From Microglena sp. YARC (taxonomy: Eukaryota > Chlorophyta > Chlorophyceae > Chlamydomonadales > Chlamydomonadaceae), in the NCBI GenBank assembly GCA_022414725.1, contig CM039462.1, positions 44,764,945-44,828,944 on the forward strand: a DNA stretch of 64,000 nt, written 5' to 3'. Position 1 is the first letter of the stretch; every line of letters starts with the position of its first letter. The translations under genes were made by a program, and so were the position numbers. The notes beneath the pieces were generated by a model. It did not search any database, was not told the DNA's origin, and saw only the letters and a list, made by a program, of their open reading frames with translations. Shown here piece by piece: positions 39,953-48,630 of this stretch.

Positions 39953-40865
39953 CAAGCGATTACACATCATGCACCGATGAGCTGCCTTGTCCTCATGAGG
40001 AATGCATGGAATGCATGGAGTGCATCGATTGCCTGGACTGTACGACCGTTTCTTTGAGAGACGTCGCAATCACGAAGCTCCCGCCAGATGCCCTTCAGAG
40101 CAACGTGACGGATATTCGGGTGGTACACTGCACCATCCGCACCGTGCGTGACTTATTTCCGCCATGCCTTGTGCATCTGGTCATTTCGTACAGTTGCCTT
40201 GAGCACTTCGAGTCATGCGGGGGGCTGCCGCTGTGTCTGGGATATAATGGGCGTTCCTGCCTCCCGGCCGATTTTGACTGGTTGCGAAACATGGTATGGA
40301 GCGGAATTGTGATTCATTGGTGCTGATGTCTCAAGCTAGCGAGTCTTTCCGGAGGCTCTAAATCCTGATTAGAAATTTTAAAAAATCGGCCGGGAGACAG
40401 GAACGCCCATTATATGTTGATCTTTCTTTCAACAGACTCAGGGAGATCCCACACAGCGTCTACAATCTTTACGATTCCCGTGCTTCACAAGGGTGGTCAA
40501 CCGGCATCATCCTTAGGAACAACAACCTCTGGTTCGCGGACTTATCGAACATCCCCTTGAGCATGGTCAACAAGGACACCATCCATGAGCTGCTTCGCGC
40601 GCACCGACTCAACCTGGTGAGCACCACCAAGCTGAATTCGGCCATCTCAGAGTTGAATAAACGCGGGCATGATTACGACTCCGATGCAGTTGAGAAGCAG
40701 CTCTCGTTGCGAACACAAGATGGGGGATATACGTGGAAAAACAACGAGAATACGCACGGCCATGGGGTGACGCAAACGACCGACGCCGCGGTCGCTCTCA
40801 TCCTCAGTATTGGGGGGGGCTCCTTGGGTCTCACTAATTTAACACCCGAGGCCACTGGCAGGGAA
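39953..40865 (+). pseudogene. LRR protein cut by a MITE and flanked by two Fanzor ends
   Basis: The plus-strand frame is open from the Fanzor end at 39952: a Cys-rich part (CTDELPCPHEECMECMECID) and leucine-rich repeats (VSLRDVAITKLPPDALQ, PPCLVHLVISYSCLEHF). A family-B MITE at 40243-40414 interrupts it. On the far side the frame resumes with VDLSFNRLREIPHSVYNLYD and IILRNNNLWFADLSNIPLSM up to 40865, where the next Fanzor end begins. Across the MITE and one TA duplication the two halves are in the same frame, so the insertion is recent. Both outer ends are lost to transposons, and no start codon can be assigned. Confidence 0.7.
40243..40414. mobile_element. Complete family-B MITE, 172 bases
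   Basis: Near-perfect inverted ends: TATAATGGGCGTTCCTGCCT at the left, its complement at the right, extending about 35 bases with few mismatches (CGGCCGATTTT inner part). TA target duplication. No coding capacity of its own. Related fragments: 12833, 26519, 32531, 49646, 57672 and 60285. Confidence 0.9.
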
Positions 40866-43031
40866 TACAGTCGGAGACGCAATTTGTGGGACACCCTACC
40901 GGTGACCCTTGAACCCAATGGGTAGATCAGCTAAAGGCGAGTACATATTTTTGCCCTTCATCTCTGTATTTCAGCATTTAAGCTGGCCCAAAGGATAACA
41001 AGGCAAGCTGCTGACAAACCCAGGTGGGTCGGTCGGTTTAGCGCTCACGCTCGCCTCGATGGAAACTGTGGTTTTGGGGGGAGGCGAGGGAACACAGAAT
41101 GCCTCAGGTCGCTCTCTCCCGTCCATCCACGTTGTCAGAAGCAGAAGAAGGTTCTTGGCAGCGTTCACGTCTCGGTTCCAGGTTGCACCACAGCGCACAT
41201 TGGATGATGCGCTTTTGACACTGTCTCTACAGTGCAGTACTTTGTGGACCTTGACGTTCTTCACCACCATCTTCTGCTTCTCAACAGTTATAGACCCGTC
41301 GATTGGGGACTCTTTGCAAACTCCGCGCCAGACTACGCTGTCTGCCTTCATGTTGACAAGCCTCTGGAAGCAGCCGTGACATTTACAAGAAGTGTTGCGT
41401 TCGTCAACGTTTTTGAACAAAACATTCTTACGACGTGAGAGGCACCTCCTGATCTCTTTGATGGGCCCAGAACATGAACGACTGATACCATACCCTTGGT
41501 TGGACCAGTTGCCGAAGCCAACAACGGTCGTCTGTGCCCTTGGTGCAATCACATCGCATACCTTTTCAATCGTCTTCTGTTTACCAACGTATCGAAAGAA
41601 TCGCATAGATCGATAGCCTTTGTTGGCTCTGTGTTGTAGGAGGATCGGGAGCGCTTTGAGATAAGCTCTGACATGGTCCTGCAGGTCGGACATGTTGCTC
41701 GTATTAGGCGATGGAATGGACTTCACGAGGTCTTGAGTCTCGTCATTCCATTTGTAGGTGCGACGCTTGCTTGTATTGTACCCAGCAACTTCGCTAAAGC
41801 GAGCCGAACTGAAAGACTCGATGCGACCTGCAGAAGATGCTACCGTGACGATATCTGTCATTCCAGGGTCTACTCCGACACGCAGCGCACCCACTGCGTC
41901 CTTGCACTCTACGATATTAGCGTCCTTTGGATAGCCTGCGTTTTCTCCTTCTTCAACGACCTCTTCTTTACCCTTCTGCTTCATTTGGACGGATACCCCT
42001 TTACCGTCGCTGAGGATTCGGTTGTCAAAGCGAGACCTTTTCGTCTCAAGACCTTGGACATTAAAGTACTTTCGCCACAGCATTGTATGGTTCTCGTAAC
42101 GTCCATCGCCAGAGACGCTCTCGAGTGGCGAATCACCCATGCTGAGAAGCTTCATGAAAGTCATGGAAGATATCGGGACGTACGAAATTGTGAAGCCGTT
42201 CTTGCGAGGAAGGATACTGAACAGACGGGGGTGACTTTTTCTTGTTTTTTTATCTTTCGGATCCACTCGTCCGACCTCTCCCAACTCTGTAAGCACGTGA
42301 TGGAACAATCGCATTGTCAGGTGCGCTCTAGTGTTGAACTGCTTCCCTCTTGGCAGCGGAAAGAGAGCCCTCAAGTGACTGACAACCTCTTTGATGTGGA
42401 TCGCATGCACGAGGCCCTCTGGGATGATTGTGTCGATTTCCGATTCTGGGTACTGGACCACCGCTTTGACAATCTTCTTGAAATGTTTCTTCAGAGAGGG
42501 ATGTTTCAAGCGCAGGTACTTGATAACGACCCTGTCCACGTTTGCCCAGACGCTGTTGCACGCCATCGTCGCCATTTGTATTGAGACGTCTGCGATTACT
42601 TGTCCCCAAGGACGAACGTCCACCTTCACGTATCCTGCAGGTCTTAGGGCGTCGAAAGCAACCATGGTATCATTGAAGCTCTGGCCCAGAGTATCCTTTC
42701 GAACATTGGAGGTCGATACCGCAAGGAGGCACCTGTAATAAAAGTTCCGATCCAGGTGTGGCAACTGCTTGACGTCAAAGTCTCCATCATCGAGGCATCT
42801 TGTGATATGAAAGTTTGCGAATAAGTATGCCTCTGCAACTGCGTGGTTGATTAAGAGTACCATGCTTTGTATCCTTGAGGAGATCTGATGCCTCGATACA
42901 TCCATGCACAGAGAATTAAGCGTCTTCTTGACGAAGCTGATGTTAATATCGTCATCTCCTTTGTCTTGCAATACCCCCATTAAGAGGGGGTGAGTATTCT
43001 TTTTCTTTTGGTGATATAATATTGTACCCAC
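40866..43031 (-). mobile_element. Fanzor transposon with intact nuclease gene
   Basis: The 3' end relative to the gene is TACAGTCGGAGACGCAATTT (starting 40866), the same terminus as at 8017 and inverted at 39952 and 60515. The opposite end beyond 43031 is not clear: the expected inverted terminus is absent and a family-A MITE starts at 43099. The 105 non-coding bases after the stop are conserved between copies and may belong to the guide RNA. Confidence 0.7.
40971..43031 (-). CDS. Fanzor RNA-guided nuclease (Fanzor1-type), intact
   Basis: Predicted 686-residue protein. The C-terminal half is a TnpB-like RuvC nuclease: RuvC-I RVGVDPGMTDIVTVAS (about residue 385), RuvC-II in LFKNVDERNTSCKCHGC (Glu about 543), and RuvC-III ATWNRDVNAAKNLLLL (about 617). 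A zinc finger (CKCHGC and a later CGATW region) lies between the last two. All three acidic residues are present and no frame break is seen. The N-terminal 350 residues are a helical recognition region. Fanzors are eukaryotic and giant-virus relatives of bacterial TnpB that cut DNA guided by an RNA from the element's own 3' end. A basic and Pro-rich tail follows RuvC-III. It is the only Fanzor in the window with an unbroken frame. Confidence 0.85.
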   Translation of the reverse strand: MGTILYHQKKKNTHPLLMGVLQDKGDDDINISFVKKTLNSLCMDVSRHQISSRIQSMVLLINHAVAEAYLFANFHITRCLDDGDFDVKQLPHLDRNFYYRCLLAVSTSNVRKDTLGQSFNDTMVAFDALRPAGYVKVDVRPWGQVIADVSIQMATMACNSVWANVDRVVIKYLRLKHPSLKKHFKKIVKAVVQYPESEIDTIIPEGLVHAIHIKEVVSHLRALFPLPRGKQFNTRAHLTMRLFHHVLTELGEVGRVDPKDKKTRKSHPRLFSILPRKNGFTISYVPISSMTFMKLLSMGDSPLESVSGDGRYENHTMLWRKYFNVQGLETKRSRFDNRILSDGKGVSVQMKQKGKEEVVEEGENAGYPKDANIVECKDAVGALRVGVDPGMTDIVTVASSAGRIESFSSARFSEVAGYNTSKRRTYKWNDETQDLVKSIPSPNTSNMSDLQDHVRAYLKALPILLQHRANKGYRSMRFFRYVGKQKTIEKVCDVIAPRAQTTVVGFGNWSNQGYGISRSCSGPIKEIRRCLSRRKNVLFKNVDERNTSCKCHGCFQRLVNMKADSVVWRGVCKESPIDGSITVEKQKMVVKNVKVHKVLHCRDSVKSASSNVRCGATWNRDVNAAKNLLLLLTTWMDGRERPEAFCVPSPPPKTTVSIEASVSAKPTDPPGFVSSLPCYPLGQLKC

Positions 43032-43098
43032 ATTTCTTTATACCATTTCATACGTTATCATGATTGATGCAGAGATAAGACACCGCGTGGTTGTTCAC

Positions 43099-43535
43099 TA
43101 CAGTCGGCGGAATAGTAAAATGAAACATCCCAATAAACGGTATAAGGCGTCGACAGACATTATAGTGTACGAGTGGATGGTCCTACAAAATGGCCCGTCC
43201 AGCAAAGAAACCTCCTTTCATGACGCATTGCACATCAACAAAGACCCCGTGTTCTTTTGGGCCACGGTACCGGGGAAGAGTCGATCGCTTAAGTGCGGCT
43301 GGTCCTTCAATGGACACTCTCGAAAGTACCGACAAAAGAACGATACGGAGTCTGCAGGATGGAGAGCCGTGATCTAAAAAAGAACCACGATATTCTCGTT
43401 AACATCCTGCAATTTGTTGATTCAAAATCGTATTGGTGTTCCACTGCCCCGTGGGTTGCTACACCATTTGGTTACACCGTAAGGTGTGCCGTACACTCCA
43501 GAAAACGGTTTCATTTTAGTATTCCGTCAAGTGTA
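43099..43535 (+). mobile_element. Family-A MITE, copy 1
   Basis: 437 bases from TACAGTCGGCGGAATAGTAA to the inverted TACACTTGACGGAATACTAA. The ends match the mariner element at 37979-39400; the inside does not encode a transposase. Its short open frames are fortuitous. Confidence 0.85.
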
Positions 43536-43649
43536 GATTAGATGCATTGAATTTTTTGTGTCAATCACCTGAAGACAGTATCTGTATTGACAAGATCGGT
43601 TACAAATCTTGAATTGGTCAACTTTTCAGAATCCCCAAATATAAGGTGT

Positions 43650-43677
43650 CCCGATATCAAATGTCCCTAGCTGTATG
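43650..43677 (-). mobile_element. Solo transposon terminus
   Basis: TAAGGTGTCCCGATATCAAA followed by TGTCCCTAGCTGTA is the inverted form of the TACAG...GGGACA...GGGACACC end seen at 39401 and 9560. It lies immediately upstream of the gene at 43686. Confidence 0.6.
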
Positions 43678-43685
43678 AGGAAGCC

Positions 43686-44380
43686 ATGACCCGCCATTTT
43701 CAAGAGGATGAACAATACCACATGCTCGCCAGATGCGTCTTGGCAATCGTGCTAAACCACATGTTCCGAGATGCGATTCGTGATATTTTGAATGAGGAAA
43801 TCAAGAATGGCTTGTGCACCTGCAGGGCCGGGCGCGTGTCTCGCATGGTCAACGCCCTTAACGGATTCGTGGAAGGCGTGCACGTAGGGCTACAGTCAAC
43901 GGAATACTTAAATGAAACATCCAAATAAACGGTATAAGGAGGCGACAGACGTTATAGTGTATGAGTGGATGGTCCTACAAAATGGCCCGTCCAGCAAAGA
44001 AACCTCCTTACATGACGCAATGCACATCAACAAAGACCCCGTGTTCTTTTGGGCCACGGTACCGGGAAGAGGCGATCGCTTAAGTGCGGCTGGTCATTCA
44101 ATGGACACTCTCGAAAGTACCGACAAAAGAACGATACGGAGTCTGCATGATGGAGGGCCGTGATCTAAAAAAGAACCACGATGTTCTCTTTAACATCCTG
44201 CAATTTGTTGATTCATAATCGTATTGTTGTAGACACCACTCGGTCCCCCTCCGGTGGTCGCGACAACATTAGGTTACACCGCAAGGTGTGCCGTACACGA
44301 AGCGGTTTCATTTAAGTATTCCGTTGACTGTAAGCAAGAACGAGGAGTTGGTTGTCCAACACCATTTTGGTTTTGCGTAA
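43686..44380 (+). pseudogene. Small conserved protein interrupted by a family-A MITE
   Basis: ATG 43686 opens EDEQYHMLARCVLAIVLNHM, EEIKNGLCTC, GRVSRMVNALNGFVEGVHVG. At 43891 a MITE starts within a Leu codon (CTA). After the element and its TA duplication the same codon is completed and the frame continues as SKNEELVVQHHFGFA to TAA at 44378. The uninterrupted gene would encode 84 residues. The C.(C/T)GR..R.V..LNGF pattern resembles part of a conserved giant-virus protein of unknown function. As it stands the protein ends inside the MITE. Confidence 0.65.
43891..44332 (+). mobile_element. Family-A MITE, copy 2
   Basis: 442 bases including TA at both ends, from TACAGTCAACGGAATACTTA to CATTTAAGTATTCCGTTGAC then TGTA. 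Over 85 percent like copy 1 by eye, and inserted in a small gene. Confidence 0.9.
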
Positions 44381-44574
44381 GCCCTCGAAGACGCATGCGT
44401 CCCTGAGGTGGAGCACAAAGCGTGGCTCGAGTACATTTGATTCTTACACAAAGACATCATTGTACATTGGTCTGAAGTTTAGGGGGGTATTTCGGTTTGT
44501 TTGTTGTACAGACTGCGGAGGAAACAAAGATATTTGTTTGTTGGGCATTTACAACAACAACAACGCACCTAAAG

Positions 44575-46047
44575 ATGAAGGTAGTCATCTTCGGAACACA
44601 TCCGAATCAGTTCAACGGATACAGCAAGGTCGTCTATGAGATTAGCAAGGTGTGGAATGCTCCGGATATGGAGCTTCACATCTTCGGGTTCCAGAACATG
44701 CACAACCACCCAGGCCATCGGAAGGACGTGCCTGCGAACGTGATCGTGTTCGATGCATTAGCAAACGAAATCCCACGAGCGCAAGGGTTCGGGGTCAATT
44801 GCGCACGCGATTATGTAACACGCATCCGCCCGGACGTTGTCATCATTTTTAACGACCTCATTGTCCTGACCACCATATTGAGAGAGGTGTGCGCCGCACC
44901 CAACCGCTCCGAGTTCAAAGTGATCGCGTATATAGACCAGGTGTACCTATCACAGCGCCGCGATCTCCTCGCATACGTGAATGATAATGCGAATGCGGTG
45001 CTAGCTTTCACTCCCGGATGGCGAGACTGCATCATCGGACAGGGGATGCGGCTTCCATGCTTCTCCCTCCCCCACGGCTTCAACCCCAATACATACTTTC
45101 CCGTACCCAAAGACCTCGCGCGCCGTTTTTTCGGACTGCCAGGGGACTCATTCCTCATCCTGAACCTTAACCGCAACCAGCCGCGGAAGCGGTGGGACAT
45201 ATGTCTCCAGGCGTTCGCCGAGGTCGTCGCCCGCCTCCCCAATGCACCCATCCGACTCGTAGTCGGTACGGCGCTGACCGGTGCTTGGAACATACCCGAA
45301 CTCTTCGAGCGAGAGCTACTCAAGCGGGGAGTAAAAGACGCCCCCCAGGTTGTTCGCGATCGATTGGTCGTTCCCGGGCACCCGCAGATGTTAACGGACA
45401 TGGAGACTAACTTCCTGTACAACGTCGCAGACATCGGAATCAACACGTGCGACGGGGAGGGATTCGGTCTCTGCAACTTTGAGCAGGCGGCCATAGGAAT
45501 CCCTCAAGTCGTGCCTGCATTGGGTGGTTTCCTGCATTTCTTCGATGAGACATGCGCTCTCATGGTCAAGCCCAAGATCTCCATTTACGTGGACACCGCT
45601 CGCGATGGCGTGGGCGGCGAGGCCGAACTCTCCGCTCCTGTCGACTTCGCCGATGCCATCATGAGGTACTACGGGGACAGAGACCTCATGTGCAGGCACG
45701 GGGCGAGTGCCCGCGAACGCATCGTCAGAGACTTCGCATGGGGAGATATCGCCAATACACTTGATAAGATCATCCGCGAGGACATCATCGGTACTCAACG
45801 GGATATTATCATTGCGCGTGATTCTTGCAATCCGGTCGTTCAAGAAGACCAAGCGTTCGTTTCTATAGCCACCCTTGAAAGCCGCATTCTTCTCACAACC
45901 GGTACCGCTACTAATAGTAGTAACGTTAGTAGTATTAGTATTAGCGATGACAAAACGTACTTATGCGCCAGAAGAAGTCACATCGCGGCACTCATCCAAA
46001 CTAAGAAGAATGCGAGGAAGTCGAGGTTACAGGTGATACAACCATGA
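44575..46047 (+). CDS. GT4-type glycosyltransferase
   Basis: The start at ATG 44575 gives MKVVIFGTHPNQFNGYSKVV, the glycine-containing N-terminal loop of GT-B enzymes; the frame is open 26 codons upstream but that part has no similarity. The C-terminal domain has FLILNLNRNQPRKRWDICLQ, then ADIGINTCDGEGFGLCNFEQ with the E-x7-E motif (GEGFGLCNFE) that binds the nucleotide-sugar donor, then GIPQVVPALGG. About 490 residues with a basic, Ser-rich tail. Giant viruses encode their own enzymes for glycosylating capsid or fibres; the sugar and acceptor are unknown. Higher GC than its neighbours and an intact frame. Confidence 0.85.
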   Translation: MKVVIFGTHPNQFNGYSKVVYEISKVWNAPDMELHIFGFQNMHNHPGHRKDVPANVIVFDALANEIPRAQGFGVNCARDYVTRIRPDVVIIFNDLIVLTTILREVCAAPNRSEFKVIAYIDQVYLSQRRDLLAYVNDNANAVLAFTPGWRDCIIGQGMRLPCFSLPHGFNPNTYFPVPKDLARRFFGLPGDSFLILNLNRNQPRKRWDICLQAFAEVVARLPNAPIRLVVGTALTGAWNIPELFERELLKRGVKDAPQVVRDRLVVPGHPQMLTDMETNFLYNVADIGINTCDGEGFGLCNFEQAAIGIPQVVPALGGFLHFFDETCALMVKPKISIYVDTARDGVGGEAELSAPVDFADAIMRYYGDRDLMCRHGASARERIVRDFAWGDIANTLDKIIREDIIGTQRDIIIARDSCNPVVQEDQAFVSIATLESRILLTTGTATNSSNVSSISISDDKTYLCARRSHIAALIQTKKNARKSRLQVIQP

Positions 46048-46082
46048 AGTACTTGAACAACTGTTTAAGGACTTCATTTGAT

Positions 46083-46580
46083 TTAATTCAGAGGAGCGAA
46101 CAATGCGTCTAGTGATGCGGTCGCGTTATCTTTACATGGGGTGGAAGACACTGATGCCAAGATTCCATCGTCGAAGAAACCTTCAAACGCATTAACATGC
46201 CCTAGTGGAGAAGAAGATTCTTTCGAGTCCGCTTTTGTTGTGGCAGACAGTGTTTTGGAAGGTATTTGTGTTGTTGTTTCATGTGATGATGGGGTCGATT
46301 CCATTAATTGTTCTTTGTTGTTGTCACCGTATATGTAATTTATCATGTCCACGTCCTCCTCCTCATCTGACCTTTCTCCAATGTCGCTGTTGTAATTGGT
46401 GATGTAGCTTCTATTGTAATTGGTGTCGTCGCGTTCGGGGTAGTAGTGTTGAGGAATGCGTTGTTGTTCTGACGAACGGGAAGTCGCGATGTTCTTAAAA
46501 ACAAAGTGAATGATGACGACAGATAGTCCAGCGAGGATTGAATTTTTGAGCGCGGTGCCAACAGTTGATGTTATAGACAT
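46083..46580 (-). CDS. Single-pass membrane protein with acidic tail
   Basis: Predicted 165-residue protein. Residues 8-28 are hydrophobic (ALKNSILAGLSVVIIHFVF); the rest is polar, with an Asn/Tyr-rich part (NYNRSYITNYN), an acidic part (RSDEEEDVDM) and Ser/Thr-rich sequence, ending SLDALFAPLN. A TATATA-containing stretch (46581-46588) abuts the ATG on the minus strand. No family recognised. Confidence 0.55.
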   Translation of the reverse strand: MSITSTVGTALKNSILAGLSVVIIHFVFKNIATSRSSEQQRIPQHYYPERDDTNYNRSYITNYNSDIGERSDEEEDVDMINYIYGDNNKEQLMESTPSSHETTTQIPSKTLSATTKADSKESSSPLGHVNAFEGFFDDGILASVSSTPCKDNATASLDALFAPLN

Positions 46581-46747
46581 GATATATAGGGACTTGTTGA
46601 GTGCTGCCTAAACTGCGGCTCTAAGTAGTTTAAAATGAATCACGATTTTTTTACAAGCAATGGAAGCCACGCGTTCTGTGCATCGTTAATTCGTTAATCA
46701 TAAAAAAAAAAGTGTTTCAATGTATTGTTCCATAAAAATAAAGCGGA

Positions 46748-47290
46748 ATGCAGGATATCATTGTAATGAACCAGGTGTCTGCAAGGGATTTGACCACCAT
46801 TAGCAAGGAGCGTGAACGGAAACAACGTGAAGTCTTCGTGGTAGTTCTAGAACGTGTTTATTCCCGGATCAAGCGGTGCGCATCTGTAGGAATGTATACG
46901 TGTCACTTCGAAATTCCAGAGGTTGTTTTTGGTTACCCGATGTTTGACATCGAGAGATGCATCCGATTTTCTATGAGGCACCTCGTGATGAACGGTTTCG
47001 AAGTGTCGCGCGTCAACACCACGAAAACAATGGACATCAGTTGGCTACCACATGACAAGTCGAAGGCCTCTTTCCGGCACGAGATCCGACCAAACACAGT
47101 TAATCTTCCATCGTCTACTACTCAGAAACAATTCAGAGACACTTCATCGAGGGATGTCCGTCCCATTCCATCTGTTGTGCATGGAGATAACGATTTGATA
47201 TTGTCTATCAAACGCCGTCCAATCGAGTCGCAACAACCTTTCAGGTGCATCGACTCGTTCGTCCCTCACAACATTTTTCCCTCACGGTGA
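46748..47290 (+). CDS. Conserved giant-virus protein of unknown function
   Basis: Predicted 180-residue protein. The first 100 residues are compact: ERKQREVFVVVLERVYSRIK, YTCHFEIPEVVFGYPMFDIE, RCIRFSMRHLVMNGFEVSRV, then DISWLP. The Y.C.F.IP...G.P.(F/Y)D..RC...I..L..NGF.V......(I)SW pattern is one I associate with proteins found widely in mimivirus-like viruses. The C-terminus is disordered. The stop lies 14 bases before the next gene on the same strand. Confidence 0.6.
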   Translation: MQDIIVMNQVSARDLTTISKERERKQREVFVVVLERVYSRIKRCASVGMYTCHFEIPEVVFGYPMFDIERCIRFSMRHLVMNGFEVSRVNTTKTMDISWLPHDKSKASFRHEIRPNTVNLPSSTTQKQFRDTSSRDVRPIPSVVHGDNDLILSIKRRPIESQQPFRCIDSFVPHNIFPSR

Positions 47291-47303
47291 TCTCCAAAAA
47301 AAT

Positions 47304-48284
47304 ATGAAAACAACTGTATGGGAACTTCGTCCTTGTAAGATGAACAAAAAGTTGAAAGATGCGTTACAGATTGTCGCAGGAGTATTTGTAGTGTACTTAA
47401 TATACCTGATTTCGTTGTTTGCAACGAACAGGGACGGGTTGATGCCGAAACAAAAGAAGGTTGACCACAAAGTAGAAGTGTTGATGATTAACGGCTGGAT
47501 CTCGATGGCAGAGCTTCACAACCGTTTCTTCACGACAAGTAACGAATACGCGTCCAATTACATGCCTATTCGTCCTTCCTACAACCGCAAGGGCGGCATC
47601 CAGTTCACTTACCAATTTTGGATCAACATGCGCAACACCGATTCCCATAACGTCAAGTTCAGGGACATTATTTTGAAGGGGGACCCTACCGTCTTCGATT
47701 ACATAATGGTTCGCTTTACCGACAAAGATTTCAGTGTAGCCACCGGTGTGAATGAGCGTGTAGAGAATAAAAGGACGGTAACTACGAAGTGTCCACGTAT
47801 TCTTTTCGGACCAACCTACGATTCTTTCCAGGTCGAGTTGAACACAATTCATGACCCAGACGAGCGCTTCGTTATCCGGTCCGTATCAAACACGTCTAAC
47901 AGCAGCCTCCGCAGAAACGTCATGAAATTGGGACAGGACAAGTGGATGCTTATGACGTTTACATTCGAAGACCACGTCGCTATCAACAATCACGAGGAGG
48001 GCATCATCATCCGTGCATACATCAACGACACGTTGTATGCGACAAAAAAGATCGCCAGTGCCATGCGACCTAACAAGAACCGACTACACCTCTTCCCAGG
48101 GAAGAATCCTATCTCGAACAACCGCATCGGAAACATGATTTACTACAACCGCGCTCTCAATCAAGAGGATGTCTCATCAGTATACTCCAAAGGAAAACCG
48201 ACTAAGTATGCCAACATGAAAGATGGAATTGGGGAACAACTCAACCTGTCAGAGCACAACAAGGCAGATTCTTACAATACATAA
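47304..48284 (+). CDS. Membrane-anchored LamG/concanavalin-like protein
   Basis: Predicted 326-residue protein. Residues about 20-37 are a membrane anchor (IVAGVFVVYLIYLISLF). The rest fits a jelly-roll lectin-like domain: GGIQFTYQFWINMRNTDSHN, WMLMTFTFEDHVAINNHEEG, IIIRAYINDTLYATKKIASA, NRIGNMIYYNRALNQEDVSS. The IYYNRAL.Q.DV...Y ending is typical of LamG-like domains. Two starts are possible (47304, or MNKKLKD at 47340); the second places the anchor nearer the N-terminus. Homologues are known in virions of mimivirus-like viruses; a surface or membrane role is inferred. Confidence 0.7.
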   Translation: MKTTVWELRPCKMNKKLKDALQIVAGVFVVYLIYLISLFATNRDGLMPKQKKVDHKVEVLMINGWISMAELHNRFFTTSNEYASNYMPIRPSYNRKGGIQFTYQFWINMRNTDSHNVKFRDIILKGDPTVFDYIMVRFTDKDFSVATGVNERVENKRTVTTKCPRILFGPTYDSFQVELNTIHDPDERFVIRSVSNTSNSSLRRNVMKLGQDKWMLMTFTFEDHVAINNHEEGIIIRAYINDTLYATKKIASAMRPNKNRLHLFPGKNPISNNRIGNMIYYNRALNQEDVSSVYSKGKPTKYANMKDGIGEQLNLSEHNKADSYNT

Positions 48285-48630
48285 AACGGGTACACTAAAA
48301 TTCAACGGCATTTCCAAGAGTGTACATGAGCCATGAACGCGACCACAATGTACACACACCGCATTGCCAGCACTACAATGTGAAGTACATGCAAAAATTA
48401 TATAAATGCATGAACCTATGCAAAAGATAGACAACGAATCCTCAATCAAGAGCTTACAGTATGCGATTCAACTGCACAACCAGTAGTCCTTCGAAGCCGG
48501 GGTCTCGGCTCCCATTCGGTCCCATGTACAGAGCGCGCGACGTAAATAGAGTGGGCAGCATCCCTATGAAACTCTATCCAACCCACCGGGTGGGTACCTA
48601 AGAGCTGGATTGTTCCGAAGAGCTGGATGA
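48285..48630 (+). other. No gene seen
   Basis: About 350 bases between the LamG-like gene and the charged-repeat gene. Short frames only. The sequence CCAACCCACCGGGTGGGT near 48579-48596 is a small palindrome that could form a hairpin. Confidence 0.4.

Noticed and set aside
41673..42584. 303-codon plus-strand frame
   Set aside because: Antisense to the Fanzor gene, which has clear catalytic motifs.
44811..45494. 227-codon minus-strand frame
   Set aside because: Antisense to the glycosyltransferase in a GC-rich stretch.
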